Positions 19,256 to 27,269 of a stretch of DNA of 58,317 nt are shown one piece after another. Location: positions 1 to 58,317 of the forward strand of contig JBKBII010000012.1 of NCBI GenBank assembly GCA_046299415.1, written 5' to 3'. Below the pieces are notes generated by a model. It saw nothing but the letters and a program-made list of their open reading frames with translations. It was not told the origin of the DNA and did no database searches. This DNA comes from JBKBII01 sp046299415. GTDB taxonomy: Bacteria > Pseudomonadota > Gammaproteobacteria > Ectothiorhodospirales > Ectothiorhodospiraceae. The position numbers and the translations under genes were made by a program. Each line of letters opens with the position of its first letter. Within the stretch, counting starts at the first letter, position 1.

Positions 19256-19987
19256 TCAAACACGCTCGGAAAAACGATAGCCCGCGCCGCGCACTGTTTG
19301 CACGAAGCGATCATGACCCGACGGTGCCAACACCTTGCGCAAGCGCAGAATGTGTACATCGACGGTCCGTTCCTCGACGTAGGTATTCCGGCCCCACACT
19401 CGATCAAGCAACTGACCGCGCGAGTACACGCGCTCGGGGTGGGTCATGAAAAAATGCAGCAGCTTGAACTCGGTCGGCCCCATCTCGATCGCCTTGCCAT
19501 GCACACTGACGCGATGACTCAGTGCATCCAACTCGAGACCGTCGACGTCGATGACGGGATCTTTTTCGTTCGAACTCGTACGCCGCAGCACCGCCTTGAC
19601 GCGCGCGATCAGCTCTCGCGGCGAGAATGGCTTGGTGACGTAATCGTCGACACCGGATTCAAGGCCCGCGACCTTATCATCTTCCTCACCGCGCGCCGTC
19701 AACATGATGATCGGCAAATCACGCGTGTACTCATCACGCTTGAGGCGACACGCCAAATCGACGCCGCTCATGCCCGGTAGCATCCAGTCGATCAGGAGCA
19801 GATCGGGCAGGCGCTCCGCCAGCCGCTCCTGAGCCTCCTGCGCATCTTCGGCCTCGACCAGCTCAAAGCCCTGTCGCCCCAGCGCGAACGCGACCATTTC
19901 GCGAATCGCCGGTTCATCTTCAACGATCAAAATCGAGCGCCGTGCCGCGGTCTCGCTCTTGCGGCTTGTCATCACATCGAGTGCCAT
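19256..19987 (-). CDS. phoB: Phosphate regulon response regulator
   Basis: A 243-residue OmpR-family regulator. The receiver shows ILIVEDEPAIREMV, phosphoacceptor Asp in LLLIDWMLPGMSG, the Thr of IIMLTARGE and Lys in DDYVTKPFSP. The C-terminal winged helix includes MGPTEFKLLHFFMTHPERVY and RTVDVHILRLRKVL, which are PhoB-like. It activates pho genes under phosphate limitation. ATG 19987 was chosen over the GTG six bases earlier because GGAGAG sits at proper spacing. It heads a phoB-phoR unit. Confidence 0.94.
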   Translation of the reverse strand: MALDVMTSRKSETAARRSILIVEDEPAIREMVAFALGRQGFELVEAEDAQEAQERLAERLPDLLLIDWMLPGMSGVDLACRLKRDEYTRDLPIIMLTARGEEDDKVAGLESGVDDYVTKPFSPRELIARVKAVLRRTSSNEKDPVIDVDGLELDALSHRVSVHGKAIEMGPTEFKLLHFFMTHPERVYSRGQLLDRVWGRNTYVEERTVDVHILRLRKVLAPSGHDRFVQTVRGAGYRFSERV

Positions 19988-20732
19988 GCTCACTCTCCGA
20001 ACTCATCAACACAAAAATTCCGACGTCGAGAAACAGCATCGGGACTGTCCCCAAATAACACGCATCATTGGCCTCAGCGACTTCTTCAGCGTCCTCGCAG
20101 CCCCTGAGGTCCTGTACGACACGCAACCCGAATGCACCCGGATGCTGGGTGTCGGCGGCTTTCGTCCACGCCCAACGAACACCCTGCGCCAGCGCCCCAG
20201 GTCCACTCACGCCAAATCAGCCTTCGAAAGCGCATCCAGAAGCCCACGGCGCCAGCGTAGCTCACCCGCCGCCCCGAGAATCGCACGACCGAGCACGCGC
20301 TGATGCTCGTCCATCAGGTGACAGTATTACGAGACATTCGTGACGGCTTGGTGACGCATGAGTGACACGCAGCCGCGACCGAGCCACTAACGGCTCGCGC
20401 GTCTACCTTTAGCATGCGGTGCCCGCTCGCATGCTTTGCCGCGAACGACAAGGGCATTCGATGATCACACGACCGTCATGCCCAAACCGGTTACTCGGCC
20501 TCCAACCACAAGGTTTCACCACAAGGCTCGACACCCTAGAGTCCATACGCAGCAGACATGACCGCCCCGTCCGACACCCCAATGGCGTCGTCCCCCAGTA
20601 GCCGTTTCTCGAAACCGTTCATCGGACCGTTCATGAGGTCATCAGTACGCTCAGGCCATCCTATCGATACCACCTACGATCGGTGATACCGAGGTGGACA
20701 ATCGTCGTGTCACCCACAGGAGATCGTCTTCG
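19988..20732. other. Divergent intergenic region between phoB and the SIMPL-domain gene
   Basis: About 745 bases with no supported gene. It must contain the promoters of phoB (left) and the SIMPL gene (right). No pho box or hairpin could be called with confidence. Confidence 0.4.
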
Positions 20733-21614
20733 ATGACATCAAAAGCTCACTCCGCCATGACCGCACGAATCACATCGAAAACCACGAGCATCCGCCCAGC
20801 CCTGCGGTCGAGCGGCCTTCGCCTGATCACCATCGGCACAGCGATGCTCCTGACCCATCCGGCACTCGCACACGACACTGAAACCGGTACCCGACCCGAG
20901 GTCCACCTCAGCACCCACGTCACCGAGCGCCTTTCGAACGACACCATGCGGGCTCACCTCGAGATCCGCGAACGCGCCAACGAGCTTGCCAAAGCCAGTG
21001 AAGCGGCCAACGCCAGGATCAGCGCTCTCGCCGATCGACTGCGAGAAACACCGAACATCACAGTAGAGAATCAGCGTTACCAAAGCGTCTGGCTAGAGCC
21101 CTCCAACGCGCGCCGCAGCGACAAGAACCCACCCGACCATACGAATCCACACTGGGAGATCATCTACACCGTCACTCTGATGCAACACGAGTCCGAGGCG
21201 ATCAACGAATCGAACCCAGAGCCAAGCGCCTTCGAGCCCGCCTTTGCCGAGCTGAGCGCTCTGATCGGCGAATTTCAGACGCAGGATATCGCCCTGACTG
21301 GCGTGAGTTTCGACGTCTCGCGCACGGCCCAGGACGAAGCGCGAGTCCGGCTACTGCCTCGCGCCATCCAAGCCCTCGAAAACCAGGCAAAAGCCACCGC
21401 CGCTGCGCTCGGCGCCACCGGCATTCGCGCGCAGCGCGTCCAGGTCCACGAAGATTTCGGCGGTTACGCCCAAGCAATGCGCGCAGACGTCGCATCGGTC
21501 GCGATGGCACCTGAGGTCGGTGCACCGCGCTTTGACCGCGGTGATAGCGAAATTCGGCTGTCGGTCAGCGGCACCTTCAACCTGATCGATCCGCCTGTTC
21601 GCGTCGCCCCGTAG
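20733..21614 (+). CDS. SIMPL-domain (DUF541) periplasmic protein
   Basis: A 293-residue protein. ATG 20733 was chosen because CAGGAG precedes it. Residues about 20-48 form a signal peptide ending in LTHPALAHD. The mature chain follows the SIMPL/YggE pattern: a first beta segment (EVHLSTHVTERLSNDTM), a long helix rich in Ala/Glu (ERANELAKASEAANARISAL), central strands, and a second long helix after SFDVSRTAQDEARVRLLPRAIQ. Family members are periplasmic or outer-membrane proteins of poorly defined function, some linked to oxidative stress (E. coli YggE). It appears monocistronic. Confidence 0.85.
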   Translation: MTSKAHSAMTARITSKTTSIRPALRSSGLRLITIGTAMLLTHPALAHDTETGTRPEVHLSTHVTERLSNDTMRAHLEIRERANELAKASEAANARISALADRLRETPNITVENQRYQSVWLEPSNARRSDKNPPDHTNPHWEIIYTVTLMQHESEAINESNPEPSAFEPAFAELSALIGEFQTQDIALTGVSFDVSRTAQDEARVRLLPRAIQALENQAKATAAALGATGIRAQRVQVHEDFGGYAQAMRADVASVAMAPEVGAPRFDRGDSEIRLSVSGTFNLIDPPVRVAP

Positions 21615-21801
21615 GGAAACGCGAAGAAACGCTGAACGAATCAGGAGTGGACTGCAGCGCCAGGGACACAACCGGAGCGCTGCGACCCAAGTCATCACGA
21701 GCAATCAGGCGGTGCAAGCGAGTGCCGCATCGCACCCTTGTCGTACCCCGCGCCGCACGTCTTCGCAGTCAGGACCGGCGAACGGCGACTACCGCGACAC
21801 A

Positions 21802-22563
21802 TCAGGCGGCATCGCGGTGGTGCAGCACGAAGGCGATCTCAACACTGAAAGCGCCGACGCCGGCGTGATTCGTCATATGCCAACCGCGAGCCAGTAATGC
21901 ATCGCGGGTTTGATCTGTCATTTCGGGATTGCCACAGATCAACACCGCGTCGCGTGACGCATCGGGCTGCGGCCAGCCGCGTTCTTCGTTCAACGCCCCC
22001 GACAAGAACCACTCGGCGCCACGGCGATTGGATACAAACGGCTCGCGCGTGACCGTCGGCACATACGTAAACGGCCGCAAGGACTGCAGCGCCTCGAGCG
22101 ACTCGCGATACGCCAGCTCGTCGACATGCCGAACACTGTGCACCAAAACCACGTGCTCAAAACGTTGATAAAGATCGTCCGCCCGCGCCAACGACATAAA
22201 CGGCGCCAAGCCCGTTCCAGTCGCGAGCAAGTAACACGTCCGGTCACCTGTCACATGTGACGCGGTCAACGAACCCGTTGCCTTGGTATTCACGTGCACC
22301 GTATCGCCCGGCTTGATGTTCACCAAACGCGACGTCAGCGGCCCATCCGGTACATGGATGCTCAGGAATTCAAGCTCTGGCTCGTCGTTCGTCGACACGA
22401 TCGAATAAGCACGCGGCGTGAAAGGCCCACCATCGCCGCGCAACCCCAGCGTCACGAACTCGCCATTGCGAAAGTTGAAACCCTCGGGTCGCGTCACGCG
22501 AAACGAAAATAGCTTTGGTGCCCAAGGGTGCGCCCAAGTCACCGTAGTCGGTTGATAAGCCAT
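21802..22563 (-). CDS. fpr: Ferredoxin-NADP reductase
   Basis: A 253-residue FNR-type flavoprotein transferring electrons between NADPH and ferredoxin or flavodoxin. The FAD site is RAYSIVST, with the later RLVNIKPGD segment. The NADP domain has YLLATGTGLAPFMSLAR and ILICGNPEMTDQTRDAL. Length fits bacterial Fpr. ATG 22563 has GGGAGG upstream. The C-terminus (GVGAFSVEIAFV) resembles the usual Fpr end, with extra residues after it. It stands alone, convergent with the SIMPL gene. Confidence 0.93.
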   Translation of the reverse strand: MAYQPTTVTWAHPWAPKLFSFRVTRPEGFNFRNGEFVTLGLRGDGGPFTPRAYSIVSTNDEPELEFLSIHVPDGPLTSRLVNIKPGDTVHVNTKATGSLTASHVTGDRTCYLLATGTGLAPFMSLARADDLYQRFEHVVLVHSVRHVDELAYRESLEALQSLRPFTYVPTVTREPFVSNRRGAEWFLSGALNEERGWPQPDASRDAVLICGNPEMTDQTRDALLARGWHMTNHAGVGAFSVEIAFVLHHRDAA

Positions 22564-23741
22564 CGTTCTTCAGCCTCCCGCACTCGCTTTTTCAGTTCTG
22601 ACCCGGTGTTCACCATCGTTGGCCATCCCGGCTCCAATGCCGAAGATTCAAACGCTCCACTCAAAAGCAAAACGCCCTCATTCCGGTGCCGAACGACGCT
22701 CGATCACCCAAAAATTGTTGACTGCGACGCTAGGTTATCAGCCCGAGAGGCGACGCCCAAGAAAACCGCAACGCAGTCACCATCTCAAGCGCGGGATCGT
22801 TGGTATTCCATGAGCGAGAAGCCCGCTACCCGAACAGGCATGACCACCACTGACGGACTCGACGAAACAGACACCGACACTCCGCCCGAGAGCCGGACGC
22901 CAGACCGAGGGCCTCGACGACAAAATTGAAGCCCCAGTCATCGCTGCCCCGAGCAAAAACGGTCCGGGCACCCAGATCGATCGCCGCTTCTAGTGGGCCG
23001 TTCATGGCACGCCATTCCTGCGCTGCCTGAAGACATCCCCGCCCAAAAAACAGCCCCCCAGAACTTGCATGCCAGTATTCGAGCGCCACAGTTTCAGCGT
23101 CGAGTCGCGAACATTGAGGCTCGATCAACAAATCCCGACAGCCACGGTCGCCCCGTGCCGCGACACGGCGTCGCGACATCGATACAGCGTCCTGGTCAGG
23201 CAAACGGCCTTCGTAACCGCACGACTCGAACACCACGGTCCAAACGACTCCACGATGAGAAGAAGTTCGTCAGAACGCCGCGCGCCAAAAGCATTGATAA
23301 AACAACTCATCGACTCATAAATAAAATTTTGTTGCGAAGATTCAGCATTTGCTTATAAGGCGAAAAAACCACTAAAAATCTTGACAACCGCCAACCGCAA
23401 ATGGAACGCCCGAACTCGGATTCGCCCGATGCCCAACGCCTGAATCACTCTCTCGCGATTGCATGCTCTGAATGCCTCAATGACCCGGCCCGCGACGTCG
23501 ACGGATTCGCTGATTGAGTATTCACGTCAAACGCCCGCGTGACAAAACGGCCACCCCTTCGACCAAGAGCAAACGATCCAAAAGATCATTACAGACAGAG
23601 ACAAATCCAATGATCGCGTGATGCCTGCGGCATCGCACGCTCGACCTCAACCGCACGACGACCAACGCGCAAAAAAGAAGCCCGCACAGATTGCTCTAGC
23701 CCTCAGGCACATTCACGAACGCCACACCCACAAGGACAACG
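22564..23741. other. Long intergenic region, no confident gene
   Basis: About 1.2 kb. The best candidate is a minus-strand open frame at 22826-23236 (GTG start, 136 codons). Its product, with LEYWHASSGGLFFGRGCL and RGSDDWGFNFVVEALGL, looks less like random shadow than others but matches no family I know. Another frame (23125-23310) overlaps its 5' end, so a frameshifted gene is possible. A distinctly AT-rich patch at 23300-23400 may hold promoters. Confidence 0.35.
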
Positions 23742-23933
23742 ATGCAACTCGACGACGACCTCTCCGACATCACCGACAGCAACGAAGACGTCAACGTCAA
23801 CGTGCCAAAATCAGCTCAAGCCCCGATGGCCGCCCGTCGAACGCTCGAAACCCTTCTCGAGCGACGCGCGCTTGCCCGACGTCTCCGTGACGACCTCGAA
23901 GACGACAGCAATCTCGACACCATCGAATGGTGA
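23742..23933 (+). CDS. Small acidic protein resembling the PA3496 family
   Basis: A 63-residue protein with a very acidic start (DDDLSDITDSNEDVNV), then a basic helix AARRTLETLLERRALARRL and an acidic tail. The pattern 'R-x-x-x-E-x-x-L-E-x-R-x-L-x-R-x-L-x-D' resembles a widespread gammaproteobacterial small-protein family of unknown function (PA3496-like). It has ACAAGGAC before the ATG. It would be easy to miss because of its size. Confidence 0.65.
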   Translation: MQLDDDLSDITDSNEDVNVNVPKSAQAPMAARRTLETLLERRALARRLRDDLEDDSNLDTIEW

Positions 23934-24066
23934 AAACTCATGCTAAAACCGCCCGGGCTGCCGAGCGCACTCAATCACCGTGGGCGCTCATACGTCGCGA
24001 CTGAGCGCTCGATCAGCACGCTTGGCCTTCGGCTTTGCTCCACGGAATCCACGCACAGCAAGCGAG

Positions 24067-24750
24067 TCAGAACGAAAGCTCGACGACGATCCAAACAGTC
24101 GGAACTGCAACGATCAGGGCCCAAACAGCGCCCCACCAAGGCCGGCGTAGACGGGGCGGAACCTGCGACCCGGCGTCCAACTCGAGCGCTTGCGCGGTCT
24201 TTTTTCCGTGCAACATCGGGCCCACCAACCGCCGCCTTCGCACAAACTCATAAAACGCCACCGCCGCGAGGTGGAGCGCAATCAGTCCCAGCAACACATC
24301 AAAGTTGCCGTGATGCAGTCGCGTCCACCAACGTCGCGCCTCGCGGCTCACCTCCCCCGCCAACGGCCCAGAATTGAAAATATCGTCGCTCGAAAACAAT
24401 CCGCTGACGGCTTGCAACATCAAAACGCCGAACAATGCCAAAACCGACAACGCCGCGAGCGGACTATGCCCCGGACCGGCGGACACACGACCACAAAGAT
24501 AAGCCCAGACCGTGACCGGACCGCGGACGAAACGACTGAACCGTGCCGTTTCGGAACCAAAAATTCCCCAGCCGACGCGAAAGATCAACACACCGATCAG
24601 CGTGATACCGATCGCCTGATGCCAGCGAAACAGCGTGATGTCGCCTGCCGTGTACCACGCTGCCGGCAGCAATAAAACGATGGCCCAGTGCGAAAATCGT
24701 ACCGGCCAATCCCACACGCCTACGAGCCGCGTTCGGCCATCTTGAATCAT
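24067..24750 (-). CDS. Cytochrome b561-type diheme membrane protein
   Basis: A 227-residue membrane protein. ATG 24750 was chosen for the GGGAG SD before it. The family start VWDWPVRFSHWAIVLLL carries the first heme-ligand His. FRWHQAIGITLIGVLIFRVGWGIFG gives the second helix, and LHHGNFDVLLGLIALHLAAVAFY the late His pair. These match the b-type cytochrome family (pfam01292) that passes electrons between membrane quinol and a periplasmic or c-type cytochrome partner. No cytochrome c gene is adjacent, so the partner is unknown. It is divergent from the BMC protein gene. Confidence 0.9.
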   Translation of the reverse strand: MIQDGRTRLVGVWDWPVRFSHWAIVLLLPAAWYTAGDITLFRWHQAIGITLIGVLIFRVGWGIFGSETARFSRFVRGPVTVWAYLCGRVSAGPGHSPLAALSVLALFGVLMLQAVSGLFSSDDIFNSGPLAGEVSREARRWWTRLHHGNFDVLLGLIALHLAAVAFYEFVRRRRLVGPMLHGKKTAQALELDAGSQVPPRLRRPWWGAVWALIVAVPTVWIVVELSF

Positions 24751-25162
24751 TCTGCTCTCCCACAATCGTCGCCCTGCATTTCGCCCATCACGCCTAGCAC
24801 CTCGACAGCAGGCTCTCAAACGCCTGAATCCTCCAGCCAGCACCACGGGTCGCGCCGATCGTCGCGACCATCGTCGTAACCTGTGTCACCGTTCGGCGCA
24901 CACACCCGCCCAGATCGAAACATCCTGCCGATCGCGCTTGATGGACAAACCGCACGCCCATCGACACCGAGCGCGTCTTTTCGTCTCGGCCCCGTACGGC
25001 GTTACGCAACTCTCGACCGAGCACCGACGAACACCAGACCGCCGGATGCAGCATGGTATCCTTACATGATCCAAACACTACGGCGCCATCCGAAATTGAG
25101 CGGCGCCGCCCTTACGGCGACCCCATGACGTGCTGACCGGCCTGCCACAGCCCACAACTCAG
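24751..25162. other. Divergent intergenic region between cytochrome b561 and the shell protein gene
   Basis: About 410 bases without a supported gene. The promoters of both flanking genes must lie here. No hairpin or operator was identified. Confidence 0.4.
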
Positions 25163-25813
25163 ATGCAGAACGCGCCGCTCACGCTGCGCACCTACGTGTA
25201 CTTGGACGCGCTGCAACCGCAGCTCGCGTCCTACGTCGCAACAGCTGCGCAGGGTTTTCTGCCGAAACCCGGCGACAGCTGTCTGTGGCTCGAAGTCGCG
25301 CCGGGTATGGCGATCCATCGTCTGACCGACATCGCGCTCAAGGCGACGCAGGTGCATCTCGGTCAGATGGTCGTTGAACGCGCCTTCGGTTCTATGGTGA
25401 TCCACCACCGCGAGCAGAGCAACGTTCTGCAATCCGCCGATATCGTGCTCAACAAAATCGGCGCGCGTATCGAAGATCGGCAAAAATGTCGTGTCACCTG
25501 GCAAGAAATCATTCGCGGCGTCAGCGCCGACCACGCGGTGCTCATCAACCGCCAGAACCGCAAAGGCTCAATGATCCTGCCGGGCCAGTGCATGTTCATC
25601 CTTGAGGTCGAGCCCGCCGGCTACATCATCCTCGCCGCGAACGAAGCCGAGAAAGCCTCAAACATCACACTCGTCGAGGCCCATGCAGTGGGGGCCTTTG
25701 GCCGCCTAACCCTCGCGGGTCGCGATGGCGACATCGAAGTCGCGGCACAAGCCGCGATTGACGCGATCACACGCTTGTCCGGCCAGCCAGCAGCGTCAAC
25801 ATCCAGCGTCTGA
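25163..25813 (+). CDS. Orphan bacterial microcompartment (BMC) shell-domain protein, tandem type
   Basis: A 216-residue protein with two BMC-like halves. The N-terminal half (YVYLDALQPQLASYVATA, then VHLGQMVVERAFGSMVIH) is divergent. The C-terminal half ends with the classical BMC core ITLVEAHAVGAFGRLTLAG followed by an acidic/Ala helix VAAQAAIDAI. BMC proteins form the hexagonal or pseudohexagonal facets of carboxysomes and metabolosomes; tandem ones assemble as trimers. No other shell, pentamer or cargo gene is present in 58 kb, so this is a satellite or repurposed protein. ATG 25163 matches the family start; a GTG at 25130 is an alternative and neither has a strong SD. Confidence 0.8.
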   Translation: MQNAPLTLRTYVYLDALQPQLASYVATAAQGFLPKPGDSCLWLEVAPGMAIHRLTDIALKATQVHLGQMVVERAFGSMVIHHREQSNVLQSADIVLNKIGARIEDRQKCRVTWQEIIRGVSADHAVLINRQNRKGSMILPGQCMFILEVEPAGYIILAANEAEKASNITLVEAHAVGAFGRLTLAGRDGDIEVAAQAAIDAITRLSGQPAASTSSV

Positions 25814-25911
25814 CCCCCCGCGTAACGGCGCCCTTGAGGCGTTGCGTCCGCGGGCCATTCGCAACGCTAGAGGCCCGTCACCTCCGAGTCGACGCTTGCT
25901 TGCCCTCTGAC

Positions 25912-26898
25912 CTAGTCCTCTTGCCCACCGTGCGCCACCAGCGCCAGTTGGGTGCGATTACGGCAGCGCGTCGTTTTCAGGATCTGGGACACGTAGAGCT
26001 TGACGGTGTTCTCCGAAATGCCCATCTCATATCCGATTTGATAATTGCTCATGCCTCGTGCGACATAGCGCACGACCTCCTGCTGACGATTGGTGAGTTT
26101 TTCGCGCCAATCCGCCGGTAACTCGGAATCGTCGCCATGGTCCCCCACGCGAGGCGCTTCACCGGTCCCGCGTATCGCCCGCAACTCATCGGACAGCTGT
26201 GAGATGCGCGCCTCGACGGCTTCTAGCTGACTGCCCAAACGACCCATCGAGCGCGTCGCGGTTCGCCGCCTCTCGACCCAATCAGCCAATCCACTCACCG
26301 ACTCCAGCAAACGATCGGGGTCAACCGGCTTACCGATGAAATCCCGCACGCCGCGCTGCAACGACCCCAGCATCGTCTCCTCATTGTGATGTGCTGTCAC
26401 GACGATCGACGCAAAGACCCGCTGCTCACCGAATAACCGCTCCAGTGAGTCGACCAATGCAAGTCCGCTCTCACCAGGCATCGCCAGGTCCGTCACAACC
26501 AAGGCGATATCCTGATCCGCCGAGAAACGCTCGCGCGCAGACCGAGCATCCAGAGCCCCGACCCAATCGAAACCCTGTGTGCCGAGATACTCACCCAGCT
26601 CCTCAACGATCTCTGGCTCGTCATCGACGATCAACACGCGAAAACGAGCCGACGTCTCCCCAGAGAGGACCGCCCCCTGCGTCGCCTTTGATGACATCAT
26701 CGAACCCCCTACCGGCACATTCACAACCTGCGGATGCGGCATCGAATCACCGTCTGAAGACGCAACCTGCCTCGATTTGCGATGCAACATCGGCAACGAT
26801 GTTTCAGCCGAGGCCATCGTCGGCGCAATTCCCGCCGATTTTGTCGTCCTACCGCCGTCCGAATCCCCCGGATCAGTGCCAAACGTGCAATGGCTCAT
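25912..26898 (-). CDS. LuxR/FixJ-family response regulator
   Basis: A 328-residue regulator. An unusual N-terminal extension of about 85 mostly disordered residues precedes the receiver (FRVLIVDDEPEIVEELGEYL). The phosphoacceptor is D137 in VVTDLAMPG, with IVVTAHHNEET and FIGKPVDPDRL completing the receiver. A coiled linker (about 205-245) leads to a LuxR-type HTH (LTNRQQEVVRYVARGMSN, then ISENTVKLYVSQILK). ATG 26898 has GGGAGAT upstream. It follows the multi-PAS kinase on the same strand, so the two likely form a two-component pair. Its position after the exporter and C39 genes makes a link to that system possible but not shown. Confidence 0.92.
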   Translation of the reverse strand: MSHCTFGTDPGDSDGGRTTKSAGIAPTMASAETSLPMLHRKSRQVASSDGDSMPHPQVVNVPVGGSMMSSKATQGAVLSGETSARFRVLIVDDEPEIVEELGEYLGTQGFDWVGALDARSARERFSADQDIALVVTDLAMPGESGLALVDSLERLFGEQRVFASIVVTAHHNEETMLGSLQRGVRDFIGKPVDPDRLLESVSGLADWVERRRTATRSMGRLGSQLEAVEARISQLSDELRAIRGTGEAPRVGDHGDDSELPADWREKLTNRQQEVVRYVARGMSNYQIGYEMGISENTVKLYVSQILKTTRCRNRTQLALVAHGGQED

Positions 26899-27009
26899 GT
26901 CGATTGATCTCCCTCTCTAGTCTAAGTTGAATGAGCGCTTCGCCACGAAACACCGCCTCGACGTCATCGCCGCGGCAAAACCGCTGCCCGCTCACCCCTC
27001 CGTGACCCA

Positions 27010-27269
27010 TTACCGAATGACCTCGACCGGAATCAGATACGCAAACCAACTGTTTCCATCATCCGCGTCTGAGATTAAAAGATACTTCGCGGCATCCACC
27101 TCGACGTCTCGACCCGTTGCGGTCTTCGAACGGGTTTCGGCACAAGCCCCACAAACCGACAGATGCCCCCACAGACTTGCGCATCCTCCAGAACGGCCGG
27201 CATTTCAGGTTCGCAGCGATCCTCACGAACATCAACGACGATTCGGCCCACCTTGCCGTCGAGGGTCAT
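27010..27269 (-). pseudogene. Small ORF between kinase and regulator, probably frameshifted
   Basis: An ATG at 27269 overlaps the kinase stop (ATGA), implying translational coupling. The frame reads MTLDGKVGRIVVDVREDRC and continues to an early stop at about 27075. A second frame, joined near the five-G run at about 27168, reads LSVCGACAETRSKTATGRD then VEVDAAKYLLISDADDGNSW and stops at 27010, which looks more protein-like. Joined, they give a roughly 86-residue protein with several Cys. Either a one-base shift has broken the gene, the assembly has an error at the G run, or only the first 64 codons are used. Family unknown. Confidence 0.35.

Noticed and set aside
22826..23236. 136-codon minus-strand ORF upstream of fpr
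   Set aside because: Composition is better than a shadow but it uses a GTG without SD and matches no family. Mentioned only within the intergenic entry.
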